Assembly (NCBI RefSeq): GCF_948948975.1
Contig: NZ_CARBVX010000001.1
Coordinates: forward strand, 62,001-126,000
Source of the DNA: an uncultured Lactobacillus sp.
GTDB lineage: Bacteria > Bacillota > Bacilli > Lactobacillales > Lactobacillaceae
DNA: 64,000 bases
Direction of reading: 5' to 3'
The translations under genes were made by a program, and so were the position numbers. The notes under the pieces were generated by a model, which ran no database searches, was not told where the DNA came from, and worked only from the letters and a program-made list of their open reading frames with translations. Positions 1 to 9,163 of this stretch are shown one piece after another (position 1 is the stretch's first letter; each line of letters begins with the position of its first letter).

Positions 1-53
1 ACTAAGACAGAAACAATAGCGACAGCAACAGGAACTAAAATTGTATTTACCAT
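1..53 (-). CDS. rny: Ribonuclease Y, N-terminal fragment cut by the window edge
   Basis: Only the first 17 codons are inside the window (start ATG at 51-53). They read MVNTILVPVAVAIVSVLV, a hydrophobic N-terminal anchor of the kind that starts RNase Y, the membrane-bound endonuclease that initiates mRNA decay in Firmicutes. The recA-rny order is the usual one in lactobacilli. The ribosome-binding site is weak. The call rests on the short anchor plus synteny; the KH and HD domains that would prove it lie outside the window. Confidence 0.7.
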   Translation of the reverse strand, partial: MVNTILVPVAVAIVSVL

Positions 54-131
54 ATTTTTACTATCGCCTTTTTTATAGAATTATTTCACACATTATTAAT
101 AATAAAAGTATCCGGAAGTGATGTCAATCAT

Positions 132-166
132 ACAAAAAAACTTGGCCTTTAAAAGCCAAGGTTTAA
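132..166 (-). terminator. Intrinsic terminator after recA
   Basis: On the minus strand CTTGGC and GCCAAG arms close a small AT-rich loop and are followed by seven T. It lies just past the recA stop and separates recA from rny. Confidence 0.8.
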
Positions 167-179
167 CTGTATTTGTCTA

Positions 180-1271
180 TTATTTTTTTTCGCTTTTTTC
201 ATCGGAAGTATCTTTGTTTATTGTTACTTCCTTGTCCTGTTTTACCTTTTCAGGATTTTCACGTTCTTCAATTGCTTTAGCATCAATTCCATAAGCTTCA
301 CGAACTTTTTCTTTTACTTCTTCGTAAACATCAGGATGCTCTTCTAGATATTGTTTAGCATTCTCGCGGCCTTGTCCAATGCGATCATCGCCATATGAAT
401 ACCATGATCCAGCTTTCTTAATGATATCTTTATCGGCAGCCATATCAATTAACTCACCAGTTTGAGAAATTCCTTTACCATACATGATATCGACTTCGGC
501 TACTTTAAATGGTGGGGCAACTTTATTTTTGACAACCTTTAATTTAACGCGGTTACCAATTACATCTGATCCTTGTTTAATTTGTTCTGCTCTACGTACT
601 TCTAATCTAATCGTAGAGTAAAACTTCAAAGCACGTCCACCAGGAGTAGTTTCTGGATTTCCGAACATAACTCCAACTTTTTCACGAATCTGGTTAATGA
701 AAACAGCAATAGTCTTAGTTTTAGAGATATTTCCTGAGAGTTTACGTAAAGCCTGACTCATTAATCTAGCTTGCAAACCAACATGTGAATCTCCCATATC
801 ACCATCGATTTCGGCTCTCGGTACTAAGGCAGCAACAGAATCCACAACTAAGATATCGATTGCACCACTTGCAATAAGAGTATCTGCAATTTGCAAGCCT
901 TCTTCACCAGTGTTTGGTTGAGATAAAATTAAGGAATCAATATCAACACCTAATGCCTCAGCATAAGCAGGATCCATCGCATTTTCGGCATCGATATAAG
1001 CTGCTGTTCCTCCACGTTTCTGAACTTCTGCAACAGCATGAAGCGCCACAGTTGTTTTACCAGAACTTTCTGGTCCATATACTTCAATAATTCGTCCGCG
1101 GGGATATCCACCAACTCCAAGAGCAGCATCTAAAGCTAGTGAACCGGAAGGAATAGTGGAAATTTGAGTGTCTACTTTTTCACCCATACGCATAACCGCG
1201 CCTTTTCCAAAGTCTTTTTCAATCTTCTTTAAGGCAATGTCTAAAGCCTTCTTTTTATCATCTTTAGCCAA
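180..1271 (-). CDS. recA: Recombinase RecA
   Basis: RecA forms the nucleoprotein filament for homologous recombination and acts as LexA co-protease in the SOS response. The 363-residue protein has the full family length. The Walker A motif GPESSGKT is at residues 66-73, the strand-exchange segment [20 protein letters not shown] is intact, and the C-terminus is acidic/basic and low in complexity, as usual. The ATG is preceded by a strong AGGAGG-type site. Upstream lie a sigma-A promoter and an SOS box, so induction by DNA damage is expected. A terminator follows, so it is probably monocistronic. Confidence 0.98.
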   Translation of the reverse strand: MAKDDKKKALDIALKKIEKDFGKGAVMRMGEKVDTQISTIPSGSLALDAALGVGGYPRGRIIEVYGPESSGKTTVALHAVAEVQKRGGTAAYIDAENAMDPAYAEALGVDIDSLILSQPNTGEEGLQIADTLIASGAIDILVVDSVAALVPRAEIDGDMGDSHVGLQARLMSQALRKLSGNISKTKTIAVFINQIREKVGVMFGNPETTPGGRALKFYSTIRLEVRRAEQIKQGSDVIGNRVKLKVVKNKVAPPFKVAEVDIMYGKGISQTGELIDMAADKDIIKKAGSWYSYGDDRIGQGRENAKQYLEEHPDVYEEVKEKVREAYGIDAKAIEERENPEKVKQDKEVTINKDTSDEKSEKK

Positions 1272-1300
1272 ATCTCTTCCTCCTTATTCCATTTATAATA

Positions 1301-1330
1301 ATTATACTTGGTTTGACTACCTAAAAGCAA
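1301..1330 (-). promoter_or_regulatory. recA promoter
   Basis: Minus strand: -35 TTGCTT (1325-1330) and -10 TATAAT (1301-1306), with an 18-nt spacer, about 30 nt upstream of the recA start codon. Confidence 0.75.
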
Positions 1331-1339
1331 GGAAAATAC

Positions 1340-1351
1340 GAACTAACGTTC
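1340..1351. promoter_or_regulatory. SOS box (LexA/DinR operator) of recA
   Basis: GAACTAACGTTC matches the Gram-positive LexA core GAAC-N4-GTTC exactly. It sits 9 nt upstream of the recA -35 box, where LexA could block polymerase. The match is direct from sequence; regulation is inferred from the family. Confidence 0.85.
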
Positions 1352-1401
1352 AATATTATATTCCTCTATTTTTTATTACGTATTTTTTATTAATTTTTTT
1401 C

Positions 1402-1429
1402 AAAAAAAAGAAGCATTCCTGCTTCTTTT
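1402..1429 (-). terminator. Terminator after pgsA
   Basis: AAGAAGCA and TGCTTCTT arms with a 4-nt loop, followed on the minus strand by a run of eight T. It is just downstream of the pgsA stop codon. Confidence 0.8.
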
Positions 1430-1433
1430 AATC

Positions 1434-1997
1434 TTAAATTTCACCTTTAAATACGTCGCCACTTTGCTTAAAGTAATCGTAACCAGAGTAAATAGTAAAG
1501 ATTAAGCAAATGTACAACAAGATTGTACCGATATAGTACACATCACCAAGCAATAAGAAAATAATCGAGAGCATCTGAGTCGTAGTTTTAATTTTACCAG
1601 GCATTTTTGCTGCTAAAACTTGACCTTTATTTTCAGCCAAAATCAAACGTAAACCAGTGACAGCCAATTCACGACAAACAATAATAGCTACTACCCATGC
1701 CGGTGCCAAGTTTAACGAAATCAAAAATACAAAAGCCGTCATTGTTAACATTTTATCTGCTAATGGATCGGCAAATTTTCCAAAGTTAGTAACTAAGTTC
1801 CTTGAACGAGCGATATGTCCATCCAAAAAATCAGTTATTGATGCCACTGCAAAAATTACAGCTGCTAACACATGAGACCAATAAATATGTGCTCCTAGGA
1901 AAGTTGCACCGCCTGCTGGCCAATTAAAAATTAAGACTAGCATAAAAACTGGAATCATGAAAATTCTAAACATAGTTAATTTATTTGGTAAATTCAT
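1434..1997 (-). CDS. pgsA: CDP-diacylglycerol-glycerol-3-phosphate 3-phosphatidyltransferase
   Basis: PgsA makes phosphatidylglycerol phosphate, the committed step to phosphatidylglycerol, in the membrane. The CDP-alcohol phosphatidyltransferase signature D-G-x2-A-R-x8-G-x3-D-x3-D is visible in DGHIARSRNLVTNFGKFADP and the residues after it. The protein has 187 residues and several hydrophobic segments, as expected. Its ATG abuts the stop of the RodZ-like gene (both at 1997), so the two are translationally linked. The order ymfF-ymfH-ymfI-rodZ-pgsA-recA matches the B. subtilis ymf-pgsA region. Confidence 0.95.
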   Translation of the reverse strand: MNLPNKLTMFRIFMIPVFMLVLIFNWPAGGATFLGAHIYWSHVLAAVIFAVASITDFLDGHIARSRNLVTNFGKFADPLADKMLTMTAFVFLISLNLAPAWVVAIIVCRELAVTGLRLILAENKGQVLAAKMPGKIKTTTQMLSIIFLLLGDVYYIGTILLYICLIFTIYSGYDYFKQSGDVFKGEI

Positions 1998-3046
1998 TAA
2001 CGGTTACTTTGACCTCCATTATTTTGGGTAGTATTAGTTTGACCTTGTGTGTTCTGCGTATTTTGCGTATTGTTTTGAGTAGCTTGGCCATTTTGTGTAT
2101 TTTGATTTTGTTGGTTTTGTTGTGTTTGATTATTTACATTATTAGTTGAACTTTGAGTAGTTGCACTACTTTGACGAGTACTACTACTTTGGCTACTTTG
2201 ATTGCTCTTTCCAGCAAATGTAAACCTAATCGTCATTGGTGAAGCTGGATTAGTTGCATTATGTGCATTTACCTTCTTACCGGCTAAAGTTAAAGTAGTT
2301 GATACACTGTTCCCCATTTGTACAGAAACACTATTTACATTTTCTGGTAATTGGACTGAGTGCTTCTCATTAGCTTTCAAAGTTCCTTGCCAAACAGAAG
2401 ATCCATTTACTAAAATTTGTGCCCAAACATCATTCTTAGTGGTTCCTAAGGTTAAAGTTCGGTTACTCTTCAATTCACTAACACGATAACTATTATTACC
2501 TAAACTAGAAATTTTAACTTCTGAGGTTGTAGTTTTTGGAGTTGATTTCTTCTTTGATGAAGTTTTAGATTTTGAAGATTTGATATGAGAAGAAACTGTT
2601 ACATTCTCAGCTTGATTTGCTGACTGCTGATTAGTACCAGTAAAGAAGCGAGTATAAACAATATAAACCACTAGAATTACTAGAACAATACCAACTACTG
2701 TTGCAATTTGAGGTAAATAGTTACGCCATAATCCTTTACGGCTATTAGTTGTCTCTTTAATTCTTTCGCTCTTATTGTCGATTGAATTTTCAACATATTC
2801 TTCTGGTTTTGCTTCAGGTACTTCAGATTTATAATCTGCTAGCAATTCCTTGCCGTTAAGGCCAACAACATCAGCAAATTGTCTAATAAAGGCTCTAACG
2901 TAAAAATCTCCAGGTAATTGATCAAAATCATCATTTTCAATTGCTGTAAGATATCGACGCTGAATCTTAGTTATTTTTTCTACATCTTCAATTGACATGC
3001 CCTTTGCCTTACGAGCACTGCGTAATTTATCTCCAATATCTGCCAT
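1997..3046 (-). CDS. rodZ: RodZ/YmfM-like membrane protein with helix-turn-helix
   Basis: A Cro-type HTH occupies residues 4-65 and a single membrane helix residues 110-132. An extracytoplasmic domain follows (about 185-265, the DUF4115-type beta domain), then a C-terminal tail of some 80 residues made almost only of N, Q, T and S with NTQ repeats. This is the RodZ architecture, in which the cytoplasmic HTH contacts MreB and the protein supports elongation growth. Wall attachment or extension by the low-complexity tail is a guess. It overlaps the start of pgsA by one base. The repeated AAT/CAA codons explain the simple-sequence stretch at about 2000-2200. Confidence 0.88.
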   Translation of the reverse strand: MADIGDKLRSARKAKGMSIEDVEKITKIQRRYLTAIENDDFDQLPGDFYVRAFIRQFADVVGLNGKELLADYKSEVPEAKPEEYVENSIDNKSERIKETTNSRKGLWRNYLPQIATVVGIVLVILVVYIVYTRFFTGTNQQSANQAENVTVSSHIKSSKSKTSSKKKSTPKTTTSEVKISSLGNNSYRVSELKSNRTLTLGTTKNDVWAQILVNGSSVWQGTLKANEKHSVQLPENVNSVSVQMGNSVSTTLTLAGKKVNAHNATNPASPMTIRFTFAGKSNQSSQSSSTRQSSATTQSSTNNVNNQTQQNQQNQNTQNGQATQNNTQNTQNTQGQTNTTQNNGGQSNR

Positions 3047-3104
3047 AATATCCTCTCAACTTTTTGCAATAATTCAAATATGAGTATACCAAAATAATCG
3101 ACCA

Positions 3105-3833
3105 TTAAACAAGCCAGCCACCATCGACATAAATAGTTTGTCCAGTTAAATAGTCTGAACGTTCATCAAGTAAATTTTCTACCCAAAAAGATATATCTTT
3201 TGGATTTGCTAATCTTCCTGCAGGAATTTCATTTTTAACTTCGTTTAAAGTTTCAGCATCAAAAATTGCATTCATTGGTGTATCAACTGCTCCAGGAGCA
3301 ATCACATTTACAGTTAAATTAGCCGATGCTACCTCACGTGCATACCCTTGTACAAAGCTTGATAATCCACCTTTACTGGCACTATACACACTCTCTAGCG
3401 CACTTGCTTGTCCTCCATACACAGATCCAATAAATATTATTCGGCCATGTGCCTGCTTTAAAAGTTGGGATTCTAAAAGGGAAGTTATCTTTATCGGAGC
3501 TAATAAATTAATTTGGATAATCTTCTCAATTTCATCTAATTCTTGACTTCCAAGAAATTGATAATTAGTAATTCCTTGTGTAAAAATCACGGCACTTATT
3601 GGTAAGAGATTTGATACTATTTTTTTAATCACATCATCTTCAGCCAAAAAATTTAATTTTAATGAAAAAAATTCTTGGTCTGGATAGTTTTCAATGAATT
3701 CCTGTACCATTTTATCGGCTTCTTGCTGGTTATGATTGTAATGAATATATAAAGACCAGCCATTTTCAGCCATATTTTCTGCAATAGATCTTCCTATTCC
3801 ACCAGTTGCTCCAAAAATTATTGCACGCTTCAT
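3105..3833 (-). CDS. ymfI: SDR-family reductase YmfI (EF-P 5-aminopentanone reductase-like)
   Basis: A short-chain dehydrogenase/reductase of 242 residues. The NAD(P)-binding GATGGIGRS is at residues 8-16, and the catalytic residues are S137, Y150 and K154 (YSASK). It resembles FabG, but its place beside ymfH/ymfF marks it as the YmfI type, which in B. subtilis acts on the modified lysine of elongation factor P. The assignment to EF-P rests on synteny; plain 3-oxoacyl-ACP reductase activity is the alternative. Its start is immediately upstream of the stop of nothing else on this strand but follows the ymfH stop by one base, so it is co-transcribed. Confidence 0.85.
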   Translation of the reverse strand: MKRAIIFGATGGIGRSIAENMAENGWSLYIHYNHNQQEADKMVQEFIENYPDQEFFSLKLNFLAEDDVIKKIVSNLLPISAVIFTQGITNYQFLGSQELDEIEKIIQINLLAPIKITSLLESQLLKQAHGRIIFIGSVYGGQASALESVYSASKGGLSSFVQGYAREVASANLTVNVIAPGAVDTPMNAIFDAETLNEVKNEIPAGRLANPKDISFWVENLLDERSDYLTGQTIYVDGGWLV

Positions 3834-5069
3834 TTAGTTAGCTTCCTCTTTACCTTTTAAAGTTGTAGTAAATATATCACTTTTATCCAATATATTTTCA
3901 ACGGCCGTATAAAATTCATTAAAACTTAAAGATTGAATTGTCTGAGAGGCTGAATTAAAACTATTATTTTCAAGTCCATATTCTGCTTCTTCAATAGCAA
4001 TTGTGCTAAGATCATCAAATTCTCTAATAGTCTGTGCCAATGCTTCCTTCTTTTGAAATACGAAGGACTCTTCCGTGACTGGAACTTCCAAGAGTTGGCT
4101 CTTAATATTCTTTAAAAATAAATCCGGTTTACTTGAAGCGCCGATAATTGTAGCAAAATTACCCGCGGTAGTATATGAAACTTGCAGTTCCATTGGTGAA
4201 TTTAAAATCCCTTGTTTTTGCATCTTTTCAAACCAAGGACTAGTTACTCCTAGCTTTGCCTGTAGCATCATTTCAAAGATGCTTTGGGCTGTACTATTTC
4301 CCAAACCTACTTTTTTAAAGTCAGGTAGTTTTATTCCTATACCAACTCTAGAAGTAATTAAATCAGATTCAATAATTTTACTATGCTGTTTTTGAGAATT
4401 TACAATAGATAGTTTTTTTGGAGCAACTTTTTTAGAAACTAAATATTTACTTTCAAGCTTCCCCACTTCACGCAAAATCTCTTTAGTTTGATTTTCGCTA
4501 AATCCACCACAAGCAACAAATTCCATCCGACAGCTAACGTAGTTTTTGTCATAAATTTCTTGTAAAATTTCCGGTGTCATTTTTTTCAAACTAGATTTTG
4601 TACCCGTTAAATCTTCTGCCAAATTTGTTTTTGGAAACATCATTTGCATTAGCTCATAATTTACTTGCCAGTTAGGATCGTCTTGGTACATCGCTAATTC
4701 TTGAGCAATAATTTTTGATTCTTTAGTAACATTACTTTTGGTAAAATACGTTGTTCCAACCAATTCAAAAATTAACGGTAAGACCTGGCGCCAGTGTTCC
4801 GTAAAGCTCGCATAAAACATCGTTTCATTATATGTAGTAAACGCATTCGTAGAAGCTCCAAGTTCTTCAAAACGTTGCGAAATGTCACCATCTTTTTTAG
4901 TAAATAATTTATGTTCTAAAAAATGTGCTCCACCACATAATTTTTGAGGGTCACTGCCTCCAAAATCTACAATTATTCCCATAAATTTTTGCGCAAAAAG
5001 TGGTCTTCTAATTACTTTTGCACGAAATCCAGACTTGTAATCTCTAGTTGTTACATCTAATTTTTTCAT
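3834..5069 (-). CDS. ymfH: M16-family zinc peptidase YmfH (active subunit)
   Basis: An insulinase-type M16 peptidase homologue. The inverted zinc motif HxxEH is intact (HFLEH, residues 49-53 from the chosen start), so this is probably the catalytic half of the YmfF/YmfH pair. I start it at the ATG at 5067-5069, which overlaps the ymfF stop as ATGA, rather than at an upstream TTG. Translational coupling fits a two-subunit enzyme. The substrate is unknown. It lies directly upstream of ymfI. Confidence 0.9.
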   Translation of the reverse strand: MKKLDVTTRDYKSGFRAKVIRRPLFAQKFMGIIVDFGGSDPQKLCGGAHFLEHKLFTKKDGDISQRFEELGASTNAFTTYNETMFYASFTEHWRQVLPLIFELVGTTYFTKSNVTKESKIIAQELAMYQDDPNWQVNYELMQMMFPKTNLAEDLTGTKSSLKKMTPEILQEIYDKNYVSCRMEFVACGGFSENQTKEILREVGKLESKYLVSKKVAPKKLSIVNSQKQHSKIIESDLITSRVGIGIKLPDFKKVGLGNSTAQSIFEMMLQAKLGVTSPWFEKMQKQGILNSPMELQVSYTTAGNFATIIGASSKPDLFLKNIKSQLLEVPVTEESFVFQKKEALAQTIREFDDLSTIAIEEAEYGLENNSFNSASQTIQSLSFNEFYTAVENILDKSDIFTTTLKGKEEAN

Positions 5070-6280
5070 TTTAAACAATAGCTTTCGTTAAAGTATAATT
5101 TTTGGCTGAATTCAACTAATTTATCTATCTTGAAGTGATCAACTTCAGCAATTCTCTGTGCAAAAGTATAATCACGTCCTCTTAGAGCATTGGCTAACAT
5201 TTGAATCAAAATTAAATCTTGACGATCAGTACTAATTTGGTAGTTACGCTTTAAGGCAGATTTAGCCTTAGAGAAAACCCCCTCATCCACTTTTCCATCC
5301 TGCACTGCTTCTACACCCATTTTAATCGCCCTAGAAGCAGCTGATATCTTATCTTTAGAAATCCCTGTACTAATCAAAAATAGAGAATTATTGAGATAAT
5401 TAGTAGCATCAATTGCATATGCCGCCTCTAGTTTTTTTCTAACTTCAGTAAAGAGTTTAGACGACTCATCCCCAGCAAGATACTCTCCTAAAAATAATCC
5501 ACCAAATTGTTTTAGATATACTGGAAGAGATTGATCATAACCATACCCAATTAAAAGTTGAGCTTGTTCACTCTTAAACTGTACCTCTCTTTCAATTGGA
5601 TTTTCTTCTGCAGGAATAGACAATGTAGAGACTACAAAATCATCAAAATAACCAGGCCAATCAAGTTGTGTTTGAACTAAATCAGTTAAGCTATCAGGAT
5701 CTTGGGCTTGTCCTAAACAAAAAGCTGGAGCATTTTTTAACGTATTAAAAAATGACTTAATTTCTTCTAAACTAGTATTTTTGAGTGTCTTTTCATCCCC
5801 AAAAATACTATCTTGGAAACTCGGCATATTTCGATACCAAGTATTAAAAAATCCGCTTAAAGAAACATTAGCTGGCAGTTCATAATATTGTTTTCTTTCT
5901 TGTTCGAGTTGCCTTTTCGCTAATTCTAATAATTGCTCATCAAAAAGCGGCTCTTTTATTACCTTAAAGAAAGCATCCATCATTACTTCATAATTATAGT
6001 CAGGATCTAAGATTTCACGTGGTTCAACGAAATTTACAGTATAAAAAACCACGATTTGGTTTCCAAATACTTCAGGGAAAACTTGCAAACTCGCATTATA
6101 AAGGTTAGAAAAAGTTTTTGCCTGTAAGTTTATGCCGGGAAATTCTTTACTGGCATTACTTTGCATACATGCTAAGATATTCGCCAATGCCAGTGTTTTT
6201 TTATCTAAAGGTAAACGTAAAAAACAGCCCAATGTGGCTGTTTTAAATTTTAAATTATGGTCAATTCTAATATTTGTCAT
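5066..6280 (-). CDS. ymfF: M16-family protein YmfF (non-catalytic partner)
   Basis: A 404-residue M16 fold protein. At the position where active members carry HxxEH this one reads ACMQSNASKE, so the zinc ligands are absent. That is usual for the YmfF partner, which by analogy with other M16 heterodimers should supply half of the chamber for YmfH. It is coupled to ymfH by an ATGA overlap. The ftsK stop lies just upstream (3 nt gap). A terminator-shaped hairpin lies inside its first 20 codons. Confidence 0.88.
   Translation of the reverse strand: MTNIRIDHNLKFKTATLGCFLRLPLDKKTLALANILACMQSNASKEFPGINLQAKTFSNLYNASLQVFPEVFGNQIVVFYTVNFVEPREILDPDYNYEVMMDAFFKVIKEPLFDEQLLELAKRQLEQERKQYYELPANVSLSGFFNTWYRNMPSFQDSIFGDEKTLKNTSLEEIKSFFNTLKNAPAFCLGQAQDPDSLTDLVQTQLDWPGYFDDFVVSTLSIPAEENPIEREVQFKSEQAQLLIGYGYDQSLPVYLKQFGGLFLGEYLAGDESSKLFTEVRKKLEAAYAIDATNYLNNSLFLISTGISKDKISAASRAIKMGVEAVQDGKVDEGVFSKAKSALKRNYQISTDRQDLILIQMLANALRGRDYTFAQRIAEVDHFKIDKLVEFSQKLYFNESYCLK
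6215..6244 (-). terminator. Terminator-shaped hairpin inside the 5' end of ymfF
   Basis: Perfect 9-bp arms (6221-6229 and 6236-6244, AAAACAGCC / GGCTGTTTT) close a 6-nt loop and read into six T on the minus strand. The structure sits 36-60 nt inside the ymfF coding sequence and just after the ftsK stop. It could attenuate read-through from ftsK; that role is an inference. Confidence 0.55.
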
Positions 6281-6282
6281 AA

Positions 6283-8706
6283 TTACTGGTCATCATCCTT
6301 TTCTGGTGGAATAAGCACTTGTCTAGGTTTTGATCCCTCTGACGGTCCTACAATTCCTTTGGCTTCCATTTCGTCTACAATTCTTGCAGCTCGATTATAG
6401 CCAATTCTAAATCGGCGTTGGAGCATAGATACACTTGCTGATTGTTGTTTTCTAACTAAGGCTACTGCCTGATCATAAAATTCATCTTCAGGCTCATCTT
6501 CGCTCTCGACTTGGCCTTCAGAATCATTTTTGGAAGGAATCATGTCTTCGTTATATACGGCCTCTTGTTGTTCCTTTACCCAGGATACTATTTTTTCCAC
6601 CTCAGTTACAGAGATATATGCCCCCTGAACTCGTTCAGGTTTAGCAGCACCAATTGGCAAGAAGAGCATGTCTCCACGTCCTAGAAGTTTTTCAGCACCA
6701 ACTTGATCTAAAATAGTTCGCGAATCTACTCCACTCGAAACAGCAAAAGAGATTCTTGAAGGAACATTTGCCTTAATTAACCCAGTGATGACATCAACAC
6801 TAGGTCTTTGAGTTGCTAAAATCATGTGAATACCTGCTGCTCGCGCCATCTGAGCTAAACGAACAATTGCATCTTCTACATCATGCCCAGCAACCATCAT
6901 TAAATCACTTAACTCATCAACAATCACTACAATGTAAGGCAACTTTTCCATTACTGAATTATTTTTATCAGCATTATTTTCAACTACTTTTTGATTGTAC
7001 TCAGTGATATTTCGAACACCTCCAGCAGCAAAAAGCTGGTAGCGTCTTTCCATTTCTTTAACAGTTTTACGCAAGGCATTTGTTGCTAATTTAGCATCTG
7101 TAACAACAGGAATTAGCAAATGAGGAATTCCATTATATACAGAAAGTTCAACCATTTTTGGATCAATTAATACTAATTTTACATCCTCAGGGTAAGCCTT
7201 CATCAAAACACTGGTAATAATCGTGTTAATTGCAACGGACTTACCGGATCCAGTAGATCCCGCGATTAACAAGTGTGGCATCTTACGTAAATCTGCAGAA
7301 ATTACTTTTCCCTCAACATCTTTACCTAATGGCACATCAAGCGAAACCTCTTTTGATTTTGCATCTTGATGGACCATGACATCCTTAAATGAAACGGCAG
7401 AAGTAGTTCGATTAGGTACTTCAATACCAATCAATGGTTTACCTGGAATTGGAGCTTCAATACGGATATCTTTGGCAGCCAAAGCCAACGCAAGATCATC
7501 AGCCAAGTTGACTATTTTACTTACTTTCACCCCAACTGCTGGCTGTACTTCATAACGAGTAACTGTTGGACCTAATACAGCCTTCTTTACGATAACATGC
7601 ACGCCAAAACTCTTAAAAGTTGACTCTAAAATTTCTGTATTTTTCTGAATTAGGGACTTATCTTGGCTCTGATCCACATTTTTTATAGGTGATAATAGAT
7701 TAATTGGCGGTTTTTTATAGTTAGGATTCTTTGGCTGAGTACTTTGTTTCGTCTCTAAATCCCCATGATCAATATTTTGAAGTTCTTGTTTCATCTTTTG
7801 ATCTTCTTCTACATAAGAATGTGAAACTGGCAAATCATCTGTAGAAGTATCTTCAATTTCTGTTGCTGTCGGGATACTTTGTTGAGAAACTTCAATTGGA
7901 GGTTCAAACTCTGAACTGCTTTCTTCCTTAACTTTATTAGAAGTCGCAGGTTCACTATTAAAATCAGACATACTTGGAAAAGTACTATCATGATCATCTA
8001 AGGGATCAGTTAGTTTTTCTCGATTATTTAATTTTTCTTGCTTATTTTGCTCATGCTTTTCAACTAAATCGCTGTATTTACTTTTTAAAACTTCCCCAGC
8101 ATCTTTATTTTTCTCAATTACTAATTGTGAACCTTTTTGAAAACCGGACAGTAAGGTGGTAAATTTTACGTTACAGATCATTAAAATACCGATTAGCATC
8201 ATCAACAAAGATATTACTTCAGATCCTACGGTTCCCAAAATTGGAAAAACAAGTTGATAAAACATGCTTCCAATAAAGCCGCCACCAACCTTAGTTGTAA
8301 TCTGCGCCCGGGAAAATTCTTCACCAATTGATGTCAAAAAAGCATTTACAAATCCTTGATGAATCATCATTTGATTAAAAACGCGAGAACTTTCCCAAAG
8401 GAGTAAGCCCAAATAAAATACACCTAATCCACTCCCACGCTTCAAACTGAAATGCGGGGGTTGATTATAAATAACCATTACTAAGCCAAACAAACCAAGA
8501 ATAATACTAGCTAAATAGTGGCTATCACCAACAAAAAATCGAATTAAATTAATTAGTTGTTGACTAAATAAACCGAAATGAACGCAACTTAAAACTGCTA
8601 CTAAGACAAGTACTATTCCTATAATGACCCAGTCCATACTTTGCTTTTTCTTTTTAGTAGTTGTTTTTTTCTTTTTTGTTGCCCTGCGTTTTCGCTTTTT
8701 AGCCAT
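6283..8706 (-). CDS. ftsK: DNA translocase FtsK/SpoIIIE family
   Basis: FtsK pumps chromosomal DNA through the closing septum and helps resolve dimers. It has a lysine-rich start, about four N-terminal membrane helices (residues 25-180), and a polar linker of about 140 residues (200-345). The FtsK motor follows, with Walker A GSTGSGKS near residue 484, then a C-terminal winged-helix gamma domain that reads KOPS-like sequences. I start at the ATG at 8704-8706, with AAGG seven bases upstream, rather than at the preceding TTG. The length of 807 residues is normal. Confidence 0.96.
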   Translation of the reverse strand: MAKKRKRRATKKKKTTTKKKKQSMDWVIIGIVLVLVAVLSCVHFGLFSQQLINLIRFFVGDSHYLASIILGLFGLVMVIYNQPPHFSLKRGSGLGVFYLGLLLWESSRVFNQMMIHQGFVNAFLTSIGEEFSRAQITTKVGGGFIGSMFYQLVFPILGTVGSEVISLLMMLIGILMICNVKFTTLLSGFQKGSQLVIEKNKDAGEVLKSKYSDLVEKHEQNKQEKLNNREKLTDPLDDHDSTFPSMSDFNSEPATSNKVKEESSSEFEPPIEVSQQSIPTATEIEDTSTDDLPVSHSYVEEDQKMKQELQNIDHGDLETKQSTQPKNPNYKKPPINLLSPIKNVDQSQDKSLIQKNTEILESTFKSFGVHVIVKKAVLGPTVTRYEVQPAVGVKVSKIVNLADDLALALAAKDIRIEAPIPGKPLIGIEVPNRTTSAVSFKDVMVHQDAKSKEVSLDVPLGKDVEGKVISADLRKMPHLLIAGSTGSGKSVAINTIITSVLMKAYPEDVKLVLIDPKMVELSVYNGIPHLLIPVVTDAKLATNALRKTVKEMERRYQLFAAGGVRNITEYNQKVVENNADKNNSVMEKLPYIVVIVDELSDLMMVAGHDVEDAIVRLAQMARAAGIHMILATQRPSVDVITGLIKANVPSRISFAVSSGVDSRTILDQVGAEKLLGRGDMLFLPIGAAKPERVQGAYISVTEVEKIVSWVKEQQEAVYNEDMIPSKNDSEGQVESEDEPEDEFYDQAVALVRKQQSASVSMLQRRFRIGYNRAARIVDEMEAKGIVGPSEGSKPRQVLIPPEKDDDQ

Positions 8707-8727
8707 CAAGACACCTTCTCAATCTTT

Positions 8728-9162
8728 TTATTTGTCATCTTTATCTTTTTGATTATCCTTGTTTAACTCGTTAAAGTTTGACTTAAAACTAAGGTTAACT
8801 GGGTGGTCTAAAGTTAATTGAGTAATTTCATAAGTCAAAGTTTCAATTTCTTCAACTAAAGGTCTAGAAAGTAGTTGATAATCTGACGGTTCTAAATCTG
8901 AACCATCTCCAAAATAGTCAACAAATTGAACCACTCTAGTAATTACTCCACTAACTGTAAAGTCACCTGGAGCAGGTGATACTTCAAAAGGAACGGCAAT
9001 TTCGAAATATTTGCCGTTCTTACCTTCATCTTGACTACCATCTTCTAAATCTTGATAAACCTGGCGCAAGGAAACATTAACTTCATTTTTTACCATTTGT
9101 TCATCATTTAAATCATAATGAAAAGAACGAACTACGATTGGGGTCATATTTTTAAAATCCAT
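8728..9162 (-). CDS. DUF1149 family protein
   Basis: A 144-residue acidic cytosolic protein with a charged C-terminal tail (NKDNQKDKDDK). It matches what I know of the DUF1149 family, found in lactobacilli and streptococci and reported to share a SecB-like fold. No catalytic motif is visible and no experimental function is known to me. It lies between trmL (2-nt gap) and ftsK on the same strand, so co-transcription is likely. Confidence 0.75.
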   Translation of the reverse strand: MDFKNMTPIVVRSFHYDLNDEQMVKNEVNVSLRQVYQDLEDGSQDEGKNGKYFEIAVPFEVSPAPGDFTVSGVITRVVQFVDYFGDGSDLEPSDYQLLSRPLVEEIETLTYEITQLTLDHPVNLSFKSNFNELNKDNQKDKDDK

Positions 9163-9163
9163 T

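Noticed and set aside
2000..2200. Simple-sequence repeats rich in CAA/AAT triplets
   Set aside because: Explained by the N/Q/T-rich tail of the RodZ-like protein; not a noncoding repeat or CRISPR.
4075..4395. Long open frames on the strand opposite to genes (for example over ymfH, ptsI, glnA, prfC)
   Set aside because: They are antisense shadows of conserved proteins and lack ribosome-binding sites and recognisable motifs.
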